16,616 nucleotides of DNA, from positions 38,859 through 55,474 of the forward strand of contig NW_014013578.1 in assembly GCF_000611645.1 (NCBI RefSeq). The letters run 5' to 3'. The DNA is from Monoraphidium neglectum (taxonomy: Eukaryota > Chlorophyta > Chlorophyceae > Sphaeropleales > Selenastraceae). Each line of letters begins with the position of its first letter. Position 1 is the first letter of the stretch. Shown here in pieces: positions 1-8,004 of this stretch. A program made the translations under genes and the position numbers. The notes under the pieces were generated by a model. That model saw only the letters and a program-made list of their open reading frames with translations, ran no database searches and was not told where the DNA came from.

Positions 1-180
1 CCGCCGCTCGGCCTGGCTCTTCCCTAACAGTGTGCTGGCGGGCCGGCTCGTCTAACAAAGCAGCTGTTACCAGCGGCAGCGGCAGGCGCTCCCTCTGTTG
101 CGAGTGCGAGGCCGCGCAGCCGCGCCAGCCGCGCAGGCAGGCTCCTCAGCCGCCGCCCGTCAAACTTCCCGTGCCCGCAG
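1..180 (+). other. Probable intron 3' end upstream of first visible NAPE-PLD exon
   Basis: The segment ends in a CAG directly before the first recognisable exon at 181. None of the three forward frames shows the family's upstream FAGDTGY-type segment, so I read it as intron. The frame used by the exon is open from 28, so a somewhat longer exon cannot be excluded. The 5' exons with the other metal ligands must lie left of the window. Confidence 0.5.
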
Positions 181-1377
181 GAGATCGGGCAGCGCCTGGG
201 GCCCTTTGATCTGTCGGCGATTCCGATCGGCGCGTACGAGCCCAGGGCCTTCATGGCGCCGCAGGTGCGCCGGCTGACGCGGCGGGGCGTGGGGTTGCTA
301 TTGCCAACCAAGGCGGGTACATGATGGCGGTTTGAAGAACCTTGGTTTTGGCACAACAGAACCTGAACGTTGGCTTTCTTGATCGTGGGGATGCATATGT
401 GCTTTCACTGCGGTACTCCATGCGTCGGCCTGAGCACTCCCGAGCACGCCGTACTGCCGCGCAACACGCATGCACCGTCGCGCACGCGCCGCGCCGCCCG
501 CACCCGCCGCCGCAGCACGTCGGCCCCGACGAGGCCGTGACGATCCACCGCGACGTGCGGTCTCGCCGCTCCATCGCCATCCACTGCTGCACCTTCCACC
601 TGACCCTTGGTGAGGGGCGCACGAAAGCCGCGGGGCCGAGCTGCGCCGCAAAATGCGGATCCTATTTGCCCGCTTGGCCAGGCACAGCAGAGAGACCGGC
701 GAGTCGTGCATGGCAGCTGGTGTTGGGCCAAGCTTCGCTTGCTTGCTGCAGCCTCCCCCCTTTGTTTCCGCAGTGAGCCCACGTTCCCATTTTTTGTTCA
801 TCCGATGAAAAATGATTGTTGAACTCACAGACCACCCCTCAATCTCAATTCCTGGGTCTTGCCCGCCGACCAGAGCCCCTGGACGAGCCGCCGGCGCTGC
901 TGGCGCGCGAGGCCGCGGCGCGGGGATTGGCGGACGATGAGTTTGTGTGCCTCCAGCACGGCGCGATGATGACGGTGGGCATCGGCCTGCGGGGCGTGGA
1001 GTGTCGGTTGCGGGACCCCAGGGCTGCTTGACGCGAGGCCGGCACCCATGTTTGACCAGTTGCTGTCCGGCCTGTCGACTCAGCGTTAGAGTTATTGCGC
1101 TTGATGCCTGCTCGGACGCCTGTCGTTTGTGTACGTGCGGAGAAGCGCGGCGTGGCTGGAATGGCGAAAGAACTGACACGTGCCAACAAGATCGCTGCTG
1201 CTTGCACCTTGTGCCCTCGCTGGCCCTCAGGTGAAGGACGGCGCCGTCGTCAACTCGCCTTTGCAACGCCTGCCCCTGCCGCGGCCCGCAACCGATGCTG
1301 GCGAGCAGCAGCAGCCGCAGCCGCAGCAGGCGGCGGCGTCGCGTGGCGTGGGGCTGGCTGCATCCGATGAACTGTGA
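181..1377 (+). CDS. NAPEPLD: N-acyl-phosphatidylethanolamine phospholipase D-like protein, C-terminal exons (5' partial)
   Basis: Exons 181-264, 516-609, 874-974 and 1231-1377 join in consistent phase (426 bases, 141 residues plus TGA). Visible family blocks are [20 protein letters not shown], then [14 protein letters not shown], then SIAIHCCTF, then EPLDEPP, then DEFVCLQHG. These match the C-terminal third of NAPE-PLD, a zinc hydrolase of the metallo-beta-lactamase fold that releases N-acylethanolamines from membrane N-acyl-PE. The His of SIAIH aligns with human His343, a zinc ligand; the other ligands are outside the window. Donors are GTGCGC, GTGAGG and GTGGGC; every intron ends in CAG. 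Oddities: the near-invariant HWGTF motif reads HCCTF, the last exon adds a Gln/Ala/Pro-rich tail, and the protein ends SDEL. If the last intron were retained, a stop at 1029-1031 would end the protein 19 codons after the exon. The family call is firm; the last exon is less so. Confidence 0.88.
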
Positions 1378-2506
1378 TTGCTGGACATGAGTGGCCCACG
1401 AGGGGCAATTTCCCATCACTCTTCCCAAGGACCAGGCATATATATTTTTTTGTTTGTTTTTACTCAGCCAACATCATATTCTTCATAAGTTATCGCGCGA
1501 GGCGGCGGCGCACACGGCAATCGCCATGGCACGCGCCCCTCGCGTTTTGAAACTTCATGCGAGCGTGATGCAGCAGTGATGGGCCAGCACGATTCTGGTG
1601 CAGCAGTGCACCAGACCTGAGCAACATCCTCAGGCCACCAGTACGGGTGTGCGGGCGGGCGGGGCAGCGGCTGCTCAGATGCACGCGCCCACTGCCCTGC
1701 TGCCCATCCATGCATCTGCATGCTTTGCTTCAGGTCTAGGGCTTGAGAGGCTTATTGTGACCAACACGAGAGGGCACGTGAATATCGCGTCGCTAGGGCG
1801 CTTTGGGGACAGCTCGATGACGGAGCAGTGTGTAATATACGGCAGACCGCCGGGCGATGAGGCCTCCATGGGCGCCGCGGAGCGAGTGCCTCAAGGTCTG
1901 GGGCGGCGGGCTTTGACCGCGCGTGACGCGAGATTTATGCAGACACTGCTCCTAGGCCCCTTGGTGTGGACCGCGGGAAGGTGGTCAATCCGTGGAGCGT
2001 GCATGCGGGCGCCGCCATTGTGCAATCGCGCCCATGAAAGCTCATGAGAGAGGGACGTGGGAGGGGCCAATAGGGCTACACTCGTAGTTTGACAGCGCGT
2101 ATGATGGGGGATTGCACATGTGCCAGGGCCGACAGCTGGGAGATATGCGTAAGGTACGCAAAACAGACTGGTCAAAAGTTGTGCTGTGCCTCATCAATAG
2201 TAAGGGAAGTTGCGCAGGCATCTGTTGGGGTCCAAGAAAAACTCTGTCCCCGAGAGGGCAGCGAGCGGCTTATCATGGCCTCGCCACATCTGGTCCGTGA
2301 GTGCGAGAGCTCTGCAACTTGCCCAACCTTTGAAAGTTGGCAGCTGTGGCGGAGAGCAAAGAGCAGGCCCGAGCCAACAGTCGGGCGTTGAGACCCTAAC
2401 GGGCCTGATTGGCTGCTTTCGCTGCCGTCGGCAGCGCCGTTGCGGGAAGCCCCCCTGGGGCCGCCTCTCTGGGTCAAGGCGTCAAGCACGCCGATGGGCG
2501 CGGAGG
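1378..2506. other. Convergent intergenic region / 3' UTRs
   Basis: This stretch lies between the stop of the plus-strand NAPE-PLD-like gene and the stop of the minus-strand gene at 2507. It holds an AT-rich patch near 1438-1460 and the TGTAA at 1831. The open frames here show no recognisable domain. I did not find a TTACA (reverse-strand TGTAA) for the minus-strand gene. Confidence 0.6.
1831..1835 (+). promoter_or_regulatory. Possible TGTAA poly(A) signal of the NAPE-PLD-like gene
   Basis: TGTAA, the usual poly(A) motif of chlorophyte green algae, occurs 454 bases after the stop codon at 1377. The length is reasonable for an algal 3' UTR. The motif is short and could occur by chance. Confidence 0.4.
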
Positions 2507-3551
2507 TCAGTAAAACACTGGGCGCGGCCGTGACCCGATTCCTCCATACCGCCCCAACGAGCGCCGTATGCTGCTGCCGCCGTCCGTCGCCAAGTCAAAC
2601 GCGCGGGCGCTCCGCGGATCGCGCCGGCCCGCGCCCGGGCCGGCGTAGCCGTAAGCATCGGTCGCATCGAATTCGGTGAGGCCGTCGTGACCGCCTGCTG
2701 CTTGGCCCCAGGTGTCGCCCTCTGCCGTCGCCGCGCTTGTGTGGCAGTACCGCTCGTCCCGCCATCCGTACCCGCTGCAGCTGTCGTCATCGTCGTCCTC
2801 GTCGTCCCGCAAGCCGCAAGCCGCCATGGACGCCGCACGCATGGAGGGGTGCGTCAGCAGCAGCGCCTTGAGGCGCTGGGAAGAGACGTGCCTAAAAGGG
2901 GTCGGAGTGTCGATGGTGTTGACTGAAGGTTTGATCGTGTGTGCTCGATCTGCCTTGAATGTACATCCAAGATGCACTGCTTTTTATTCCCCGGGCAATG
3001 AGCCCGCGTGCGGCAAGCCCGCTGCTGGGCATGACGTCGGCCTGCGCCAATTACATCTGTACGTACATCATGCCGCGATCGCAGCCCCACCTGCCGCTTG
3101 CGACGTCGCGCGCTGCGTCGTCGTCCCACCCGCAGCTGCCGAGATCGCCGCGCCCCCGCGGGCCGCCGCCGAAGCCAACGCTCCCGCCGCCCTCCCCAAG
3201 CTGCGCCGCGCATGCGTCGCAGTCAGCAAAGCAGCACGCGGCGCGCCCTGCTGCCTGGCAGCTGGCGCACGAAGGCCGACGGCTGTCACAGGCCATGCAA
3301 CCCGCAGCCACGCACGCAACGCCAGGCTCCGTACAAACTGTCCAGCAACCGGTGCTGCCGGGCGCGGGGCTCCACGGCCGGTCAGTCCCCAGCGCCCAAC
3401 CGGGCTGGGCGCGGCTGGTGTTGGCTGTGCTGCCAGAGCCCTGTGACAGGCTGGTTGTGCTGCTGCTGAGGCTGCTGCTTCGGCTGCAATCACCGCCGCT
3501 TCTGTCACAATTGCTGATCGAAAGGATAGAAAGGCCGAGCAAGGTTGCCAT
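2507..3551 (-). CDS. Unrecognised protein with Cys-rich middle and acidic patch, two-exon model
   Basis: I do not recognise this gene. The model is exon 1 at 3551-3091 (ATG at 3551) and exon 2 at 2891-2507, with a GTGGGG donor and a TTTTAG acceptor that join in phase (281 residues). Exon 2 is the better supported part. Its third codon positions are strongly GC-rich, the opposite-strand frame sharing those positions is broken by a stop, and the protein reads sensibly: a DDEDDDDD run, then a Gly/Tyr/Asp/Arg-rich tail ending VFY. In exon 1 a Ser-rich segment (about residues 22-45) precedes 11 cysteines between residues 69 and 114, with CxxC spacings such as CMAC, CASC and CDAC. Exon 1 is uncertain, because a plus-strand frame (2959-3582) shares its third codon positions and is also open. 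An alternative GTACGT donor at 3066 also fits in phase. The gene is convergent with the NAPE-PLD-like gene. Confidence 0.45.
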
Positions 3552-3980
3552 GCCGGTGGTGGTTCGAGCGTCCCTGGTCTGAGTGGATCGCTGTCACCGC
3601 TGCCTCGGGTGCGGTTGCGAAAGGGCCGACTCAGCTTCCGAAGCTGGATCACGAGGGAATGTGAATAGATTCGCCCTTTACAGATGTATCCCCCCGCAGC
3701 GTGAGAGTCTACACGTGCCAGTGGAAGATACGCGTGATGAAAAAGGGCGCGCGCGCTCCTCCGCGGCAATTTCAAAAGCACCAACGTTGCATACAACAAC
3801 TCAAGCGAACTTTCATGTGAATCATTGCACGTGCCCTTCTACTCTGTCAGTCTATCAATACTTTGAAAGGTTCAACCGCCAAGAAATTTGAAAACTCATC
3901 TGAATCCTGACGGTCTCCCGTGTGTGCCTATTATCAGTCTGTACAACGTCCAGCATAATTGACTCGGTTGTAGCTGTCTG

Positions 3981-3982
<2 letters not shown>

Positions 3983-4046
<64 letters not shown>
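3983..4046. repeat. (TC)32 dinucleotide microsatellite
   Basis: Perfect TC repeats run for 64 bases, followed by a slightly degenerate TTTCTCTC end. On the minus strand this is (GA)32, about 430 bases upstream of the ATG at 3551. Confidence 0.98.
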
Positions 4047-4055
<9 letters not shown>

Positions 4056-4237
4056 GTTAGTCTCCGCCCTTTCAGCCAGTACCACACCTGGTGACCGCTG
4101 GGCACTGGCTATGTGTACAGCATGGTGCTGGTGTGCTCACTCTGCAGTCATAATCTGGTCTCTTGCGACCGGGTAGTGCCTCCACGATTATCATGAGGGT
4201 CATCTGAAGCATCAAGCGGTGCGCTTCATTGCTGCAA

Positions 4238-4264
4238 CCCCCCCCCCCCACACACACACACACA
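4238..4264. repeat. C12 run followed by (AC)n
   Basis: Twelve consecutive C residues (4238-4249) are followed by 15 bases of perfect alternating AC. It is a simple compound repeat in non-coding DNA. Confidence 0.95.
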
Positions 4265-4288
4265 AGCAGGCGCGTTCGGGAAATGTCA

Positions 4289-4293
4289 TTACA
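4289..4293 (-). promoter_or_regulatory. Possible TGTAA poly(A) signal, minus strand
   Basis: TTACA on the plus strand reads TGTAA on the minus strand, about 630 bases past the stop at 4922. It is the closest such motif I found for the 199-residue frame. The distance is long and the match could be chance. Confidence 0.2.
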
Positions 4294-4921
4294 AGGTTCC
4301 AGAAGGCACACATTGGTTCCCAGCATGGAGCCATGAAGCAGGTATCATACAACAATCAAGCCCGTTGGACCTCATCTAAACGCATTGCACCGGCGAGGGC
4401 GGCATGGGCCCACACCGCAGGCAGCGCTGGGTGGGGAGCAGGAAAGGGCAAAGGAGTTGAGCGGGACGCGCGCATTGCGAGTCGGTGTCGGCAGCGATCG
4501 GAGCAACAGCATGCAGTGGTTACTACTTCATTGCAGGCTGGTAAGAAGGCCAAAGCTCTGTTTGAGGGAAAGCCAACTAAAACATCCCGGCCCTCAAACC
4601 CTAGAGGGTTGCAAAGCTGAAGCAGGCTTGAGATGCAGGTGCATACGGTACGCTAAGAAACCCAGATTATTGATGGTGAGGACACCTCCCCAAGTTGTTT
4701 CATAGCCGTGGCGACCGCGGCATGTCTGGTCGGCTCAGTAAGCAGGGCACGTAATGGCCGGCGGTCGAGCTGACCCGGCAAGCAGCTTTCTTAAGCTGGC
4801 GCGGCGGGCGTCGATCATACGCCGCAGCCCTTCATGTATGTACAAGATGGTTTTTATGAGGCAAAACGGAACAGCGGCGCGGGCTCCCCTACTTGGGGCG
4901 GTCACTGGCCCTTCGACCCTT

Positions 4922-5521
4922 TCAAAGGGCGACTTCAATCGTGCGTTCTGGGGCGCGCGCTCCTGCCGCCCGAAACTTGCCGCTCGCCTTCGCACCCAAG
5001 TTGCCGCCGCCGGGCGCCCCGCCCGCCTCTGGCGGCGCAGCTGCTACCGCCACCTTGCCCAGCTTTGACGCCCGCGCGGGGCGGCGCGCGCCGCCCAGTG
5101 GGTGCGAGCGCGGCTGCTTTGCTAGGGCAGTGGCCAGCGCCAGGTGCCCGAGCACTGACATCGCCGCCAACTCCACGTCACTGCTGCCGCCGCTGGAAGC
5201 CAGCATCAAACGGCCCGCGTCGCCGCCCGCGTCGCCGCGCCTGGCGGCCGCTGCCGGCTGCGCGGGGCGCGCCGCCGCTGGCCGCTGCATCAGGCCCAAG
5301 GGGTCGCGCTCGGCGCCAGCGGCGAACGCGACCGCGCCTAGCGCGGCGTGGCGCGGGGAGCTGGGGTTGCTCGGCGCGCCGCCGCTCGAGGTGCGGGCGG
5401 GGGCGCCTTCGCCGGATGACACGCGCCGAGTGGGGCCCCTGGCGTGGATGCGCACCCGGACCAGGGTGGCGCCCTCGTCCGCATCATGCAGAGCGCACCT
5501 CACTGCCGCTCTCGATGCCAT
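4922..5521 (-). CDS. Hypothetical Ala/Gly/Arg-rich protein, 199 residues
   Basis: I do not recognise this protein. It is a single uninterrupted frame from ATG at 5521 to TGA at 4922-4924. An in-frame stop lies four codons upstream, and the start has A at -3 and G at +4. Counting A/T by position across 5041-5460 shows that the third codon positions of this frame are markedly GC-rich, so the DNA is probably coding. A plus-strand frame (4893-5534) shares the same third positions. I prefer the minus strand because its first codon positions are richer in G, the start is clean and the neighbouring genes lie on this strand. The N-terminus is basic. Residues 105-135 hold a moderately hydrophobic segment (VELAAMSVLGHLALATALAK). 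The C-terminal third is Ala/Gly/Lys/Arg-rich and looks low-complexity. No signal peptide or clear membrane helix is visible. Confidence 0.4.
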   Translation of the reverse strand: MASRAAVRCALHDADEGATLVRVRIHARGPTRRVSSGEGAPARTSSGGAPSNPSSPRHAALGAVAFAAGAERDPLGLMQRPAAARPAQPAAAARRGDAGGDAGRLMLASSGGSSDVELAAMSVLGHLALATALAKQPRSHPLGGARRPARASKLGKVAVAAAPPEAGGAPGGGNLGAKASGKFRAAGARAPERTIEVAL

Positions 5522-6357
5522 ACTGTCTTTCTAGTACACTACTGTGCGTGCGTTGGCGCAAGGGTGAGGGAGGTGGGTGTTGCGGCAGCGGGCCAGGCGC
5601 CATGCACCTGCAGGCGCAGCTGCCGCGGCGCATGGCACCTGCGTGTGCTGCCTTCAGGTCGGAGCATCCGGGGCCGAATGGTGTCATAAATGGTGTGCCA
5701 AAGGTATGATTTTAGCGGCGTGTACGGCCTGCTTTGCTTGCGCGCCCTCGGACAAGGTGTACTCGCCTAGATTCTTGCCCCGCGCAGTAGCACCTCTGAG
5801 AGACTTTGTAAGCGCGCAAGATTTTCGAATGCAGATATTTTCTACTGTTTCCATTATACTGCATTGCGTGAAAGCACAAGTGGTGTGCTGGCAAAAATGC
5901 ATTCATTGTGCCTGCCGAGCTGCCCAAGGTCGCCAGGCGGCGCAGTGTAGGCGATGTCGCAGCACCCCACATTTGGCTCCATCCCGTCCTCATCCAAGAC
6001 CTTGCTGTTGTTACAGGTATGGCTGGAGGCATCACTGCCCCAAACAATGCAAGTCGAGAGTACAAGGGAGGCATCCGCTCCAAGAAAAATCGCCCCCACC
6101 GCTCAGTGCACACACACGTGTCGCGCCCTGCGCGGGCGCCGTGCATGCTAAGACTCGCAGGTGCGATGGCCAAAATGTGAGGGGCGGAAGGGAAGGCACC
6201 CACGCAAGCGCGTGTGCATGCCGAAACGACGCCTGCCCTGCCCTCACTGCTCTTCGCTCGCGCGCGCGCCGATGCATGCCGCTGCCGCCCGGCTGACGGG
6301 GCCATACACACTCCCTAGTCTACGCGTGCACACGCAAAGCGAACTATCAGCGTATCC
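5522..6357. other. Intergenic region and 3' UTR of the START-domain gene
   Basis: This lies between the start of the 199-residue frame and the stop of the START-domain gene at 6358. The part above 6011 is probably that gene's 3' UTR. The long plus-strand frame at 5577-6296 is Cys/Arg-rich without recognisable domains. Confidence 0.55.
6011..6015 (-). promoter_or_regulatory. TGTAA poly(A) signal of the START-domain gene
   Basis: TTACA on the plus strand is TGTAA on the minus strand. It lies 343 bases past the stop codon at 6358-6360, a normal distance for a chlorophyte 3' UTR. Confidence 0.5.
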
Positions 6358-7789
6358 TCAGTTCGACGCCGCAGCCTGCTTGATGATCTCCCGTTCCAGG
6401 TCCCGCAGGATATTTGAAACCTGCCGCGTAAATATCCCCTGGGTGTACTGCGAAATCGCCGCAGGGATGGGCATCGTTGGCTTGACAGCCAGCACGTGCT
6501 CCACCCGCGCGCCGCCGCCGCCGCCCCCGCACGGCGAGACCTGCCAGCGGCCCTCGAAATCGCGCATGAAGCTCGAGCGCACGAGGCGGAAGACGAGCGA
6601 GCGCGCCGCGGCATCCTCGGACACGCTGAGGTGGACATTGAAGCTGCCGGCGAAGGCGAGGAACCGCCAGCTGCACGCCTGGCAGAGGAGGGTGTGGGGA
6701 GGGCCGCCAGGCAGGGGGTTGGGCGGGCAGTTCGGGAGGTTGCAACGGACACTGAGAGGCGCGCGTGAGCGCGGCAAATGCACTCAAAACTTATAAAAGC
6801 GCCAAAGCGGTGCACCGGCTTCTGTGCGGCTCCATGGAGGGCCGCGGTTTGCAGAGCGATAGGCGCCGCCCGCACCCGTGCCCCGTGCACCTGTATGACC
6901 TGCTTGGCCCCGTCCTCCTCTATGGTAGAAGAGGCACTGATGTTCTCAAACACCTGGGGTTTGGGCGCACGGGCGGGCACAGCATATAGGCGAGCGCGGG
7001 CATGTCCGCAGCAGAGAGTACCATGATGCGGTGGGGCGTCCAGAAGCTTTGGCTGGCAGCACCCTGCCTTGCGCCACACAAGGACAGGATCCATGGCTGA
7101 TGGGCCAGTGGCCGCGCGCCACAGCAAGCGGAAAGCAGCCTCTTGCAGGGCTTGCCCTGCTGGCGACGCGGCTGCGACCGCGCCCGCCGTTGCCCTCAGG
7201 TGGGCGCGACAATCCTGTTGCTGCAGGCAGCACCCACGCTCAGCGTCCCAAGCGCGGCTGACACGCATCATGGCGAGGATCAACAGGCCGCCAAACACAG
7301 CAGAGCTTCAAGTTAGCCCGCTCGTCCGCTCAGCCTCGCGCCCGCCCGCACGCCCTCCCCCCCCAACACACACACCTCGCTGCATCGGTCATAATCTGTC
7401 AGGATCTTGTAAACGAGGTCTGGGTGCGCGTCGACCTCGATCACACCCCTGACTGTCTGCATTCCATTGAGGACGCCCATGAACTCCACTTGCAAATCCC
7501 GAAGCGGCGCGACTGCCGCTTCAGCGACGCGCACTGCTGTGGCTGCCGCGGGTGAAGGTGCCCGCCGGGGAGGGGAGACGCCGGATCCCGGCGGCGCGGG
7601 GGCCACGACAGGCTGCTGCTGCTGCTGCTGTTGGGGATTGCCGCCGGGGCGCTGTTGCAGCTGGGCGGCGCACGAGAGGCGCGGCGCCCGCGCGACACGT
7701 GCATTGCATCGCACAGCTGGTGCGCCGTGGTGGTGACGTCGACCCGCGGCGAACGGGCCTGGCAGCGCTGTGCGTGTGAGCCCAGACAT
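6358..7789 (-). CDS. START/SRPBCC (polyketide cyclase, COQ10-like) protein, probably plastid-targeted
   Basis: Exons 7789-7376, 6953-6891 and 6678-6358 join with both introns in phase 0 (798 bases, 265 residues). Donors are GTGTGT and GTGCAC; acceptors are CAG. Residues 1-45 are rich in Arg, Ala and hydroxylated residues and nearly free of acid, as in a chloroplast transit peptide. Residues 46-85 are a Gln/Pro/Ala linker with seven Gln. The domain covers about 110-260: VRGVIEVDAHPDLVYKILTD, DYDRCSEVFENIS, ACSWRFLAFAGSF, FMRDFEGRWQVSP and a C-terminal amphipathic helix (FTRQVSNILRDLEREIIKQ). This is the helix-grip fold of plant polyketide cyclase/lipid-transport proteins such as the AT4G01650 group, which bind hydrophobic ligands; no enzymatic reaction is established for them. 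The segment between exons 2 and 3 is shorter than in typical relatives, so a small missed exon in the 212-base second intron is possible. Intron 1 (422 bases) has a long open frame without a recognisable domain. Confidence 0.88.
7613..7630 (-). repeat. (CAG)6 tract encoding poly-Gln in the START protein linker
   Basis: Six CTG triplets on the plus strand read as six CAG codons on the minus strand. With one preceding CAA they give seven Gln (about residues 53-59), between the transit-like N-terminus and the folded domain. Confidence 0.95.
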
Positions 7790-8004
7790 TCTGCCTCGAA
7801 ATTAGACACCCCCGGCGGGTGTTGCTACGGCTCAGACTAAAGATCCAGTTGAGCTTGTGGTCGGCCGCGGGTCTGATGCAATGCGTGGGGATCAGGACGT
7901 CTTTAACAATAGATCCGCTTGAAATAATGAGGGTACAAAGCGTCACTCAGGCCGTTCCGCTCGGCTGCCACGCGTGGTTCAGCAACGCTGGAGAACGGTC
8001 GCAG
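7790..8004 (-). other. Short spacer between the MORN-filamin gene and the START gene
   Basis: Only 215 bases separate the stop at 8005 from the ATG at 7789 of the next gene on the same strand. This must hold the 3' UTR of one gene and the promoter/5' UTR of the other. No minus-strand TGTAA is seen here. A small inverted repeat (ACACCC/GGGTGT, 7806-7822) lies 17 bases upstream of the ATG. Confidence 0.6.

Larger units (their letters stand above)
3552..4921. other. Intergenic region with microsatellites, upstream of the 2507-3551 gene
   Basis: No frame here looks like a gene. It would hold the promoter and 5' UTR of the minus-strand gene starting at 3551, and the 3' UTR of the minus-strand frame ending at 4922. 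It contains a (TC)32 run and a C12 run followed by a short CA repeat. A minus-strand open frame at 4735-4995 has a plausible helical stretch (EGLRRMIDARRASLRKLLAG), but no good splice acceptor leads into it. Confidence 0.5.

Noticed and set aside
298..1428. Minus-strand open frame of 376 codons over the NAPE-PLD-like exons
   Set aside because: It is antisense to exons with clear family motifs; the translation is Arg/Ala/Ser-rich with no recognisable feature.
2712..3446. Plus-strand open frame of 244 codons
   Set aside because: It opens only after a plus-strand stop that breaks the same frame near 2650, and opposite a better minus-strand exon. The Ala/Arg composition is typical of a shadow frame.
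5577..6296. Plus-strand frame of 239 codons, Cys/Arg-rich
   Set aside because: It overlaps the 3' UTR of the START gene, has no domain, and the cysteines look like a frame artefact of TGC-rich DNA.
6954..7298. Open frame through START intron 1 that would lengthen exon 2
   Set aside because: The family alignment passes directly from DYDRCSE to VFENIS across a GT...CAG intron in phase 0. The intervening translation interrupts the conserved strand.
7806..7822. ACACCC/GGGTGT inverted repeat considered as an operator
   Set aside because: A six-base stem with a five-base loop is too short to separate from chance in GC-rich DNA; noted only as part of the spacer.
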